Shown here: positions 46,933-56,000 of the stretch, in pieces | How positions within the stretch are numbered: position 1 is the first letter of the stretch | Layout: every line of letters begins with the position of its first letter | Source of the DNA: VXNE01 sp965206615 | GTDB lineage: Bacteria > Pseudomonadota > Gammaproteobacteria > Pseudomonadales > Azotimanducaceae | Length of the DNA: 64,000 nucleotides | Direction of reading: 5' to 3' | Assembly: GCA_965206615.1 (NCBI GenBank) | Contig: CBDBKI010000002.1 | Span: 62,001 to 126,000, forward strand | Position numbers and translations under genes: made by a program | The notes under the pieces: model-generated | The model's input: the letters and a program-made list of their open reading frames with translations, nothing else | The model's database searches: none | What the model was told of the DNA's origin: nothing

Positions 46933-47297
46933 AGGTCGTGATCAGCTCTTTCGGGTTCAAGCACGGGCTTCCGCAGGATGCGGACTTCGTCTTCGACATC
47001 CGCTGCCTGGTGAATCCTCATTGGGTAGAGCCTTTGCGTTCGCTCACCGGGCGCGACGCCGCGGTGATCGAGTTCCTCGACGCAGACGGGGACGTGTCGT
47101 GCATGTTCGACGACATCCGCAGCTACCTCGAGGCGTGGCTGCCGCGCTTCGCGGCGCGCGAGCGGGCAGCGGTCCACGTGGCGATAGGCTGTACCGGGGG
47201 CCAGCATCGGTCGGTCTACATGGCGGAGAGGCTTGCGCGGCACCTTCGCGAAACCCTGCCCCAGGTCAGCCTGCGGCATGCGGGGATCGTGCGGTGA
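46929..47297 (+). CDS. rapZ: RapZ C-terminal domain only
   Basis: A 122-residue protein equal to the C-terminal half of RapZ (E. coli RapZ has 284 residues). VISSFGFKHGLPQDADFVFD, then CLVNPHWVEPLR and AIGCTGGQHRSVYMAERLA. In full RapZ this half binds the sRNAs GlmZ/GlmY, while the missing N-terminal half is the Walker-type nucleotide domain. The short form is not a fragment by accident of frame: ATG 46929 overlaps the ptsN stop as ATGA, and its stop overlaps npr as GTGA. An RNA-binding role is inferred; the adaptor function may be altered. Confidence 0.9.
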   Translation: MKVVISSFGFKHGLPQDADFVFDIRCLVNPHWVEPLRSLTGRDAAVIEFLDADGDVSCMFDDIRSYLEAWLPRFAARERAAVHVAIGCTGGQHRSVYMAERLARHLRETLPQVSLRHAGIVR

Positions 47298-47563
47298 TCG
47301 AAGGCCGGGTCACCGTCGTCAACGCGCTCGGTCTGCACGCCCGCACGGCCGCGAAGTTCGTCAATCTGGCCAAGACCTTCAGCTCGTCGGTTGGGGTCGA
47401 CCTCGGCGACAAGTCCGCGGACGGCAAGAGCATCATGGGCGTCATGATGCTGGCGGCGGCGCAGGGCACGGTACTGACACTTCGGGTCGGGGGACCCGAC
47501 GAAGCGGAGGCCTTTGCCGCCCTGGTGGGGCTGGTCGGCGACCGCTTCGGCGAGGCGGAGTAG
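47294..47563 (+). CDS. npr: Phosphocarrier protein NPr/HPr
   Basis: An 89-residue HPr-family phosphocarrier of the nitrogen PTS. Active-site His15 in GLHARTAAKF and the regulatory-site Ser46 in KSIMGVMML are present. GTG 47294 overlaps the rapZ stop. Its place after ptsN and rapZ argues for NPr (ptsO) rather than the sugar HPr. Confidence 0.93.
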   Translation: MIEGRVTVVNALGLHARTAAKFVNLAKTFSSSVGVDLGDKSADGKSIMGVMMLAAAQGTVLTLRVGGPDEAEAFAALVGLVGDRFGEAE

Positions 47564-47646
47564 GGCTTGGGCGTGCGGTCTGTGTCCGTGGTCGGAGCGG
47601 TGTTGCCCCGTGCCGTCCGAACCCCGTCCGAAAGCCGAGCCGCTTG

Positions 47647-48450
47647 ATGTCGACCGGTTCCAGGGTTCGCCCGCATGGGGCCATCGATGCTCCGGACCGG
47701 CTGCTGGATGTCGTCCGGTCCGTTGGCGACGGCGCGTTGACCGAGACCCGCTCCCTGCTCGAAACCCTGGACGACGCGGAGGTGGCGAACCTCCTCGAGG
47801 CCACGCCGCCGAGAGTACGCGGCATCCTCTGGGATTGTCTCGACCCGGATCGCATGGGCGGGGTGCTGAACTTTCTCGACGAGGAGGTGCGGGGCGACTT
47901 CGCCGAATCGATGGACGCGGCACAGCTCGCGGCGGCGGCCGACGAACTCGACACCGACGATCTCGCGGACATCCTGCAGCAGCTTCCCGACACGCTGATG
48001 CAGCAGGTCCTCGATTCGATGAGCGCGGCGGACCGTGCCCGGGTGGAGGTCGTGCTGCCCTATCCGGACGACACGGCCGGCGGGATGATGAATACCGATA
48101 CCGTGGCCGTGCAGCGGCGCCACAGCATCGAACTGGTCACGCGCTACCTGCGTCGTCGAGGCGAACTGCCGGATGCGACGGACAAGCTGTTCGTGGTCGA
48201 TGCGCAGGACGGATATGTCGGCGTCCTGCCGATCGCACGGTTGCTGACCACGGACCCGAAGGTGTCGGTGCGCGACGTGATGGACACGGACGTGGAGGCG
48301 ATTCCGGTGGACATGCCGGACGACCGCGTGGCGCGCATCTTCGCGGAGCGCGATCTCGTCTCGGCGCCCGTGGTGACCGTCGACGGCAGGCTCGCGGGCC
48401 GGATCACGATCGACGACGTCGTGGACGTCATCATCGAGGACGCCGACTAG
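47647..48450 (+). CDS. mgtE: MgtE magnesium channel, cytosolic half (ends at an in-frame amber)
   Basis: A 267-residue frame that matches the cytosolic sensor of the magnesium channel MgtE: N domain with ADELDTDDLADILQQLP, TAGGMMNTD at the start of the CBS pair, and two CBS domains to about residue 262. It stops at TAG (48448-48450), at the point where the linker helix to the membrane domain begins. The same frame continues afterwards as the membrane half. TAG also ends dciA, dolP and lptA, so it is a true stop in this genome. Likely a nonsense-mutated gene. Confidence 0.85.
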   Translation: MSTGSRVRPHGAIDAPDRLLDVVRSVGDGALTETRSLLETLDDAEVANLLEATPPRVRGILWDCLDPDRMGGVLNFLDEEVRGDFAESMDAAQLAAAADELDTDDLADILQQLPDTLMQQVLDSMSAADRARVEVVLPYPDDTAGGMMNTDTVAVQRRHSIELVTRYLRRRGELPDATDKLFVVDAQDGYVGVLPIARLLTTDPKVSVRDVMDTDVEAIPVDMPDDRVARIFAERDLVSAPVVTVDGRLAGRITIDDVVDVIIEDAD

Positions 48451-49020
48451 ACGCTGCTCGCGCGCGCCGGTCTCGAGACCGATGAAGAGACCTTCACCCC
48501 GGTGCTGCGCTCGGCGCGCCGCCGGGCGATCTGGCTGGGCGTGAACCTGATCACGGCGTTCCTGGCGGCTGCGGTGATCAATGTCTTCGAGGAGACCATC
48601 GCCGAGGTCGTGGCGTTGGCGGTGCTCATGCCGATCGTCGCCAGCATGGGCGGTATCGCCGGCACGCAGACGCTGACGCTGGTGATACGGGGCATGGCGC
48701 TCGGGCAGATCGCGCCGGCGAATCTGGGCTGGTTCCTGAACCGGGAACTGATCGTCGCTGCGTTGAACGGCGTGCTGTGGGCGGCGCTGGTCGCGGTGGC
48801 CGCGGCGCTCGCCTTCCAGGACGCGCTGCTCGGAGGGGTCATCGCGCTCGCGATGGTCATCAACATCCTGGTGGCGGCCGTGTCCGGCAGCCTGCTGCCC
48901 TCGGTCCTCTCGCTGCTCGGTATCGACCCGGCCATCGCCGGCGGCGTCGTGCTGACCACGATCACGGACGTGACGGGCTTCTTTTCCTTCCTGGGCCTCG
49001 CGACGCTGGTGTACGCCTGA
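48451..49020 (+). pseudogene. mgtE: MgtE magnesium channel, membrane half after the amber codon
   Basis: In frame with the preceding half. LLARAGLETDEETFTPVLRS is the linker, followed by five membrane helices including LMPIVASMGGIAGTQTLTLV and the pore helices GVVLTTITDVTGFFSFLG. No stop other than TAG 48448 interrupts it. A GTG at 48502 could restart translation, giving a membrane domain of about 172 residues without its sensor. Otherwise it is silent. Together the halves have normal MgtE length (about 457 codons). Confidence 0.8.
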
Positions 49021-49045
49021 CTGGTGGTTGCCGGGGCCTGGCTCC

Positions 49046-50392
49046 TCAGGCGGCGACCGTCATCGAGCGCACCAGGATGGAGCCGGTGCGGATGTTGCCT
49101 CGGAGGTCGACGTCGTCCCCCACGCCGACGATGCCGTGGTACATCGTGTCGAGATTCGAGGCGATGGTGATCTCGTCCACCGGGAAGGCCGGCCGGCCGT
49201 TCTCCACCCAGACGCCGGCGGCGCCGCGGGAGTAGTCGCCGGACACCAGGTTGACGCCCTGGCCCATCAGCTCCGTGACGATCAGGCCTGTGCCCATCTC
49301 TTCCAGCAGTGCTTCCTGCGGCACCTTGTCGCATTCCACGGACAGGTTGAACACCCCGCCGGCGTTGCCGGTGGTCTCCCTGCCGAGCCGACGGGCGGCG
49401 TACGCGTCGAGGATGTAACTGGTCAGCCGTCCGTCCTCGACGAAGGCCTTGCCGGCCGTCGCCACCCCATCGCCGTCGAAGCCGGCGCTGCCGAGTGCCT
49501 TCGGCAGGTGCGGATGCTCCGCGAGCGTCAGGAAGTCCGCGGCCACATCGCGCCCGAGGGCGTCGAGGAGGTAGGACGCGCGGCGATACAACGATCCGCC
49601 GCTGATGGCGCCGAGCAGGTGCCCGACGAGGCCCGCCGCCATCCTGGGGTTGAACAGGACCGGCCACGTGCCCGTGCTGATGGGTCTCGAACCCAACCTG
49701 GCCACGGCGCGCTCGGCGGCCTGCCGGCCCACGCTGAGGTGGCTCTCCAGGTCGTCGGCGTCGCGGGCGACGCTGTACCAGTAGTCGCGCTGCATGCCGT
49801 TCTCGTCCCGGGCGATCATCACGCAGGTACCGCCGTGGCGTGTGGTGCGCACGGTGCCGATGAAGCCGTGGCTGTTGCCGTAGACGCGGCACGAGCGTTG
49901 CGTGGACATCTGGGCGCCGTCCGAATTCACGATGCACGGGCCCTGATCGAGGGCGGCCGCTTCCATCTCAAGGGCGAGGTCGCGCAGGGTGTCCGCGTCC
50001 GCTTCCCATGGATGGTAGAGGTCGAGTGCCGGCCAATCGGTCGCCATGCGTTCCGGCTCGGCGAGACCGCTGCACACGTCTTCCTCGGTGTGCCGGGCGA
50101 TGGCGAGGGCCGCACGGACGGTGCTGCGCACCGCTTCGGGGCTGGCGTCGGACGTGCTCGCGCTACCCTTGCGCGCGCCGGCGTACACGGTGATCCCGAA
50201 GCCCCGGTCGCGGTTGAACTCGACTGTTTCGAGTTCGCGCTGGCGCACGGAGACGCTGAGCCCGCGGTCGTCGCTGACGCCGACTTCCGCGGCGCTCGCA
50301 CCCTGTCGACGGGCCTCGTCGAGTATGTGGCTGACGAGCTCCGCGAGCTCCCGCTCCTGGTCGGACACGTCCGTGCGTTGGGCGTTGGGCAT
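49046..50392 (-). CDS. pmbA: Metalloprotease subunit PmbA/TldE
   Basis: A 448-residue partner of TldD in the TldD/TldE protease that matures peptides such as microcin B17. TldE lacks the HExxxH site. Seen are EVGVSDDRGLSVSVRQRELE, FNRDRGFGITVYAGARKGSA and the C-terminal VSGDYSRGAAGVWVENGRPA. Divergent from darP; tldD is located nearby on the same strand. Confidence 0.95.
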   Translation of the reverse strand: MPNAQRTDVSDQERELAELVSHILDEARRQGASAAEVGVSDDRGLSVSVRQRELETVEFNRDRGFGITVYAGARKGSASTSDASPEAVRSTVRAALAIARHTEEDVCSGLAEPERMATDWPALDLYHPWEADADTLRDLALEMEAAALDQGPCIVNSDGAQMSTQRSCRVYGNSHGFIGTVRTTRHGGTCVMIARDENGMQRDYWYSVARDADDLESHLSVGRQAAERAVARLGSRPISTGTWPVLFNPRMAAGLVGHLLGAISGGSLYRRASYLLDALGRDVAADFLTLAEHPHLPKALGSAGFDGDGVATAGKAFVEDGRLTSYILDAYAARRLGRETTGNAGGVFNLSVECDKVPQEALLEEMGTGLIVTELMGQGVNLVSGDYSRGAAGVWVENGRPAFPVDEITIASNLDTMYHGIVGVGDDVDLRGNIRTGSILVRSMTVAA

Positions 50393-50531
50393 TCGATCGA
50401 CCCGGATGTTGCGCTACCGGCCGCGAGGCCACGGCCCGCGCAGTTGGAAGTCCGGCGGCGCCCCCGGGCGGCGGCTATGGTCGCGTTAGCATAGCGCAAC
50501 GTTCCCGCGAGCAAGGGAGTGGCTGTACCAC

Positions 50532-51053
50532 ATGACCACGGAGGGGGGGCCGCCAGCCGAGGCGGTTCCTGCGCTCAGCAAGTCGGCCCGCAAGCGGGAA
50601 GCGGCTGCCGCGAAGCGGCTCGGCGAGGCCCTCGCGGAGCTCGAACCCGCGCGGCGGGCCCGTATTCCCCTGAGTGCTGCATTGTCCGACGCCATCGACG
50701 CGTACCGGCGCCTGACCCACCGGGAGGCGCGCCGGCGACAGTTGCAACTGATCGGGCGGCTGCTGCGCGAGGAGGATCGGAAGGCGATCGCGGCAGCGCT
50801 CACGCAGGCCACGGAACTGACTCCCGAGCAGAAGCTCGCGAACCGCCGGCTCGAAACCTGGCGGGAACGTCTGCTCGAGGATCCCGATGCGTTGACCGAG
50901 TACGTTGACGCGCATCGGGGGGCGGATGTGCAGGCGCTCCGACATCTGATCGGCCGCACGCGCAGGGCCCGGGATCCGCACACGCGAGCGGACTTTGCGC
51001 GACGGCTCTTCCGCCTGCTTCGGGTCCACGAGGACGCCGGCGCGCAAGACTGA
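50532..51053 (+). CDS. darP: Ribosome biogenesis factor DarP (YjgA)
   Basis: A 173-residue all-helical, strongly charged protein linked to late 50S assembly. SKSARKREAAAAKRLGEALA at the start, RRQLQLIGRLLREEDRKAI in the middle, ALRHLIGRTRRARD near the end. Divergent from pmbA and convergent with tldD, both its usual neighbours. Confidence 0.94.
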   Translation: MTTEGGPPAEAVPALSKSARKREAAAAKRLGEALAELEPARRARIPLSAALSDAIDAYRRLTHREARRRQLQLIGRLLREEDRKAIAAALTQATELTPEQKLANRRLETWRERLLEDPDALTEYVDAHRGADVQALRHLIGRTRRARDPHTRADFARRLFRLLRVHEDAGAQD

Positions 51054-51091
51054 ACGGCCGCGTGCAGTCAACCGGACCCTGGCGTCTCCTT

Positions 51092-51238
51092 GGGAACCTC
51101 TGATCAAGTCCCTCCCTGGGTTTGATCAGGATCGCAAAACAAAAGCGCGGTTTTGTTTTGCGGACAAGTTCAATGGCTTACGCCAATGAACTTGGCGGCA
51201 CATCCTGAGTGCCGCACGGGAAGCACTGATAAATCAGC
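51092..51238 (+). repeat. Modular hairpin element, complete copy 2
   Basis: Same five-stem structure as 45766-45918 in the other orientation: GGGAACCTCTGATCAAG start, CTTTGATCAG-type stem, CAAAACAAAAGCGCGGTTTT with TTGTTTTG, AAGTTCAATGGCTTACGCCA with ATGAACTT, GCGGCAC/GTGCCGC, and an end stem with TGATAAATCA. It occupies the convergent darP/tldD gap and is only 4 bp from the TIR element that follows. Confidence 0.9.
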
Positions 51239-51242
51239 GCAC

Positions 51243-51520
51243 TAGCCCGCATTTCTCACCAGGGGCCGTGATGATCGCGGAGGATTTTGGTCTTGTGCGC
51301 ACGACGCTTGCGTCGCGCTCGCCGACCGAAAGCATAGCGGGGACTACGGTTGAGGGAGCACGTGCGCGAGCACGGGCCCGTGTGTACACGGGGCCAAAAG
51401 ACCCGCGAGGGCGCGGCCAGCGCAATCCGTACTCGGCACGATCATCGACATCGCGGTCAACTTCTTGAAACCCAAGATCTTTTTGACGCCGACAAGCGGC
51501 CTGGTGAGAAATGCGGGCTA
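51243..51520. mobile_element. Non-autonomous TIR element (MITE-like), copy 2
   Basis: A 278-bp element with ends TAGCCCGCATTTCTCACCAG and CTGGTGAGAAATGCGGGCTA. It is the inverse of 221-720 and matches it on both arms (for example GATGATCGCGGAGGATTTTG and CCGTGTGTACACGGGGCCAA, inverse in copy 1). It lacks the 44-bp tandem repeats and so shows the unexpanded form. No transposase. The right arm in plus orientation encodes the same FLTPTSGLVRNAG tail peptide. It sits between the convergent darP and tldD genes. Confidence 0.85.
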
Positions 51521-51559
51521 GGTGGATTCGACGGGATCCCGTATCCCCGGACGGGGCGC

Positions 51560-53014
51560 TCAGGGCGCCTGGGTTCCACCGACGGTGATCCGGTCGATCT
51601 TCAGCGTCGGCTGCCCCACGCCGACGGGCACGGTCTGACCCTCCTTGCCGCAGACGCCGACGCCGCGGTCGAGGGCCAGGTCGTTGCCTACCATCGAGAC
51701 CCGGGTCATGATGTCCGGGCCGTTGCCGATGAGCGTCGCTCCGCGGATCGGCGCGGTGACCTTGCCGTTCTCGATCAGGTACGCCTCGGTCGCCGAGAAG
51801 ACGAACCGGCCCGAAGCGATGTCCACCGAGCCGCCGCCGAAACTGACCGCGAACACGCCCCGCTCGACGCTGGCGAGAATCTCGGCGGGCTCCGAGTCGC
51901 CGCCGAGCAGGAAGGTGTTGGTCATGCGCGGCATGGGGAGGTGAGCGTAAGACTGCCGCCGTCCGTTGCCGGTCGGCGTCGAGTGCATCAGCCGCGCATT
52001 GAGCTTGTCCTGCATGTACCCGGCGAGTACGCCGTTCTCGATCAACACGGTACGTTGCCCGGGCGTGCCCTCGTCGTCGAGCGTCAGCGAGCCGCGGCGC
52101 TCGGCCAGGGTCGCGTCGTCGACCACGGTGCACAGGCCGGAGGCGATCTTCTCGCCGATGCGGCCCGAGTAGGTGGAGGTCCCCTTGCGGTTGAAGTCGC
52201 CCTCCAGACCGTGGCCCACCGCCTCGTGCAACAGCACGCCGGGCCAGCCGGGGCCGAGGACGACGGGCATGGAGCCGGCGGGCGCGTCGACGGCGTCGAG
52301 GTTGACCAGCGCCTGCCGCACGGCCTCGCGGGCCGCTTCTTCCGCCGGACCGCCGGCACCGGCGGCGAGGATCCACTGCAGGTCGTGCCGTCCCCCGCTG
52401 CCGCCGAAGCCGCGTTCGCGTCGCCCATCCTGCTCGGCAATCACGGTCACGTCGAAACGCGCCAGCGGGCGGATGTCGCCGGCCAGCGTGCCATCGCTTG
52501 CCACGACGAGGCTCGTTTCGTGACTCGCCGAGACCCGCGCGGTGACCTCCCTGACGCGTGGGTCCAGTCCGCGAGCGAAGGCGTCGATGCGGGACAGCAG
52601 CGCCACCTTGTCGTCTGCCGGTGCGGAGGCGATCGGGTCGACGGCGGAGTATCGCGGAACCGCTTGCGTGCGCCGGTACGCCCGCACGGAGCGGTCGCCG
52701 CCCGTGCGCGCGATCGTCCGTGCGGCGTCGGCCGCCTGGGTCAGCGCTGGCAACGCGATGTCGTCGGCGTAGGCGAACCCGGTCTTCTCGCCGCTGATGG
52801 CGCGCACGCCCACGCCCCGATCGACGCTGTAATAGCCGTCCTTGACCGCGCCGTCCTCGAGGGTCCACGACTCCGCGCGCCGGTGCTGGAAGAAGAGCTC
52901 GCCGGTGTCCACGCGGCGACTCATCAGCCGTCCCACCAGGTTGTCGACGTCGCGGTCGGCGATGTCCCCGCTCTCGAGGAGTTCCCGTTTGGCGGTCTCG
53001 ATTGGCTCGTTCAC
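51560..53014 (-). CDS. tldD: Metalloprotease catalytic subunit TldD
   Basis: A 484-residue zinc protease subunit. The catalytic site is HEAVGHGLEGD. Other signatures are GVGVRAISGEKTGFAYADDI and, near the end, LALDRGVGVCGKEGQTVPVG. Start GTG 53014 overlaps the yhdP stop as GTGA. The normal partner PmbA is encoded 1.2 kb away. The nit-type amidohydrolase often placed between yhdP and tldD is absent. Confidence 0.96.
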   Translation of the reverse strand: MNEPIETAKRELLESGDIADRDVDNLVGRLMSRRVDTGELFFQHRRAESWTLEDGAVKDGYYSVDRGVGVRAISGEKTGFAYADDIALPALTQAADAARTIARTGGDRSVRAYRRTQAVPRYSAVDPIASAPADDKVALLSRIDAFARGLDPRVREVTARVSASHETSLVVASDGTLAGDIRPLARFDVTVIAEQDGRRERGFGGSGGRHDLQWILAAGAGGPAEEAAREAVRQALVNLDAVDAPAGSMPVVLGPGWPGVLLHEAVGHGLEGDFNRKGTSTYSGRIGEKIASGLCTVVDDATLAERRGSLTLDDEGTPGQRTVLIENGVLAGYMQDKLNARLMHSTPTGNGRRQSYAHLPMPRMTNTFLLGGDSEPAEILASVERGVFAVSFGGGSVDIASGRFVFSATEAYLIENGKVTAPIRGATLIGNGPDIMTRVSMVGNDLALDRGVGVCGKEGQTVPVGVGQPTLKIDRITVGGTQAP

Positions 53015-56000
53015 TCTGGCGACCCTTGCTGACTCCCCGGATTCTCCTGCACGGTTTCCGCAGGCGCGGTCTCGATGGTGGTTTCGGGGGAGAACTCGCC
53101 GGTGAATATACCAACGAAACTCGGCTCCGGTTCGTCGAGCGTGCCGGTGACCCGGTAGCGAGCGCTCGACAGCGCGTCGAGCTGGCGCTTGAACACCTCG
53201 CGCCCGAGCAGTACGCCGGCGGCCGTCGCGGGATTGGTGGAAGCGAGCCAGAACGCATACCAGGGCAGACTGGACGACAGCGGCAACGTCACGACCATCT
53301 CGTTGTCGAGGGCGCCGTCGTGAAAGTCCACGGTGCCGTAGATGCGGAATTCGGAAGTCGGCCCCTTGATCTCGAGGGGTTCCTCGAAGTGGAGCACGCC
53401 GCGGTCGAGTGTGGTTGTCGCGCGAATGCGCTCGAAGCCGATGCCCTGGCCGAAGACATCGGAGAAGTCGAATCTCAGGCGTTGGGCGACCTTCGAGAAG
53501 TTCAGCAATGTGAGAATCCGTCCCGCCGGCACGTCGGCCACATCGAGGAAGCGCCCGTCGGTCACTTTCAGCCGCATGTCTCCCGAGAGGTAGTCGAGCT
53601 GGAAGTTGAGTGGAGACCCCGGCCAGCTGACATCGCCCTGGATGTCCACGTCGGTACTTTCGACGCTTGTCGCATAGCCCCAGGCCGGCAACACGGACGC
53701 GAGGTCGGCGGCGGTCACGGTGCCGCGGAAGTACGAGGTGTCGTCCGCCGTCCACACGATGTCCTCCAACGCCTCGATGCGCAGTCCCTTGATGTCGCCG
53801 GAGACGGACGTGAAGTGGAGTGCCGCCCCGACCGGCCGAACGCCGAATCGCCAGCTCCCGAAGTGCTCCCCGCCCAGCAGGATGTTGTGGATCGCGACGT
53901 CGGCGGCCGGCAGGACGTCGATGATCGAGACGTCGAGCGGGTCAACGCCGGGCTCCCCCGCGGGAAGGCGAACCTCATCGAGTTCGAGCGACAGCGGCTC
54001 GTCGGGCCGGACCCTGACGGATCCCCGCATCTCGTTGCTGTCCAAGTCGAGGGCCACGGTGCCGGCGCCGACCACTCCATCGAGCCGCACCCCGGTCAGT
54101 TCGATTTCGTGCAGCCGAACGCGGTCTACCTCCAGACCATGGACGTGCAACGGGACGGGCGTGTCCGGCAGTGCGGATGCGGCGGCGACATCGAAGCCGG
54201 CCAGCCGCCCCGCGATCGAGATACCCGTGGCGTCCGGATCGTGGGGTCTCGGCGGAACGCCGACGCCCACGGCGCCCAGGAGCGTCTCGGTCTCGTCGAC
54301 GCGGAGCCACCAGGACGCCACGTCATCGCTGCCGGCAGCGTGGACTCCGTCCTCGGCGAAGACGAGTTTCGCCGTCATCGTGCGCGGCGTGGCGGCGTCC
54401 TTGCCGAGGGGCGCCGGCAGGTCGAGCGTCACGCCCAGGGCTTCGATGCCGATCTCCAGGACCGGCGGCTCGGCGCTTGTCGTGAAGAAATCGAACCTGG
54501 CGGTGAAGTCGAACTCGCCTTCGGCGGCGGAGATCTCCTCCACATCGAGCACCGTGAAGATGTCGGTCACGCGGCTTCGGCCCCGGACGTCAAAGGCGAC
54601 GACCTCGGCGGACGACGTGGTCTCGACGTGCACCGGGAAACCGAACAACGTGCCTTCGAGACCGGTGGCGGTCACGTAGTGAGGCGAGCGGAACCGGGCG
54701 GGGCCCCGCAGATCGCGGAAATGCAGGCGCAGGTCCGCGAGATCGAGCGACACGCCGGCCAGGTCGAACTCGACAGTAATGTCGCGTGGGCCGGAGGCGG
54801 CATCGAAGGGGACCTTGAGCGCCGCCGCGACGCCGAGTTCGCCCTCGCCGCGCCAGCACGGACACAGGAAGGGCATCGCGTCCCGCAATGGCGTCTCGAA
54901 TACGAACCCGAGCGCGTCCGCCGCGGGAAGCCGGGCCCTGAGCGTCACGTCCGCATGGTTCGCACCCGCGGGCACGTCCACCGTGACGTCGCTGACCGCG
55001 ATGCCCAGGGTCGTTCCGCGGTCGACGCGCGCACGGACGGCGGTGCCGCTGACCGCCACATGGCCCTGCAGGGCTTCGGCACGCGGCCAGTCGGGGTGAT
55101 AGGCCACGACACCGTCGGATACGTCGCCGGCGATCTCGATGCGACGCATCGGCAGGTCGGGGAGGGTGCGGGTATGACCGTGATAGGCCACGGTGGCGTG
55201 CTCGAGGCGGCCGGCCACCAGGCCGGATTCGATCCAGGTGCCGAGGGTTCCGCGCAGACCCCGCGGCACGTACCGCTTGACGTGCTCGATGGTGGCGTAC
55301 GGCGCGCTCGCCACCACGGAGAGATGTCCCTCGAGGGGATCCGCGGGTCGCGTCAACGAGAGGGCGACCGCGAGCTCCACCGCATCGGAACGCGCGGTGC
55401 CCTGTCCGCGCAAGCCAAGGTAGTCGGAGTCGAACCAGAGGGTAATGTCGCCCGCCGCGGTGTCATAGGTCCAGCCGCGGGGGAAGTGCTCCGGGATAGC
55501 TGCGCCAAGGGCGCGACCGTCCAGCGTGATGCGCAGGGCCTGTGCATGTCCGTGCAACAGGCCGCCGGCGTCGTCGATCCGCGGGATGCCCCGGAAGCTT
55601 GATGTATAGGCGTGCTCGAGCGCGGCTGCGTATGCCAGGCCTTCGCTGTCGAGGTGCACCTGGAGATCGCGCAGTTCGCCACTTCCATCGACGCCGTGGA
55701 ACCACGCCCCGGTCCCCGCGCTACCGAGCGCGGAGGCCAGCAGCGCACTCCAGGCGCCGAGGTCGAGCCGTTCGGTCCATAGGGTGAGGGCGCTGCCAGC
55801 GTCGGGCCCCGCGGCGTCGGCGGCGAACCCGATGTCTTCGACGGAGACCTCCGCACCCGCCGTCGCGGCCGCGATGGAGGCGACCCCCCGGTAGAGCGCA
55901 TGCGTGCCGCGGGCGGTGGCGGTCGCGGTAACAGTCGTCATGGCGCCTGGCAGGGCCAGTTCGGACACATGAAGTTCGACGTTCGCGCCGGCGATCGTGC

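Noticed and set aside
48448..48450. Amber recoding (TAG as a sense codon) in mgtE
   Set aside because: dciA, dolP and lptA end at TAG at their normal family lengths, so TAG acts as a stop here.
53002..55602. 866-codon plus-strand open frame
   Set aside because: Antisense to yhdP with no recognisable domain; a codon-bias shadow.
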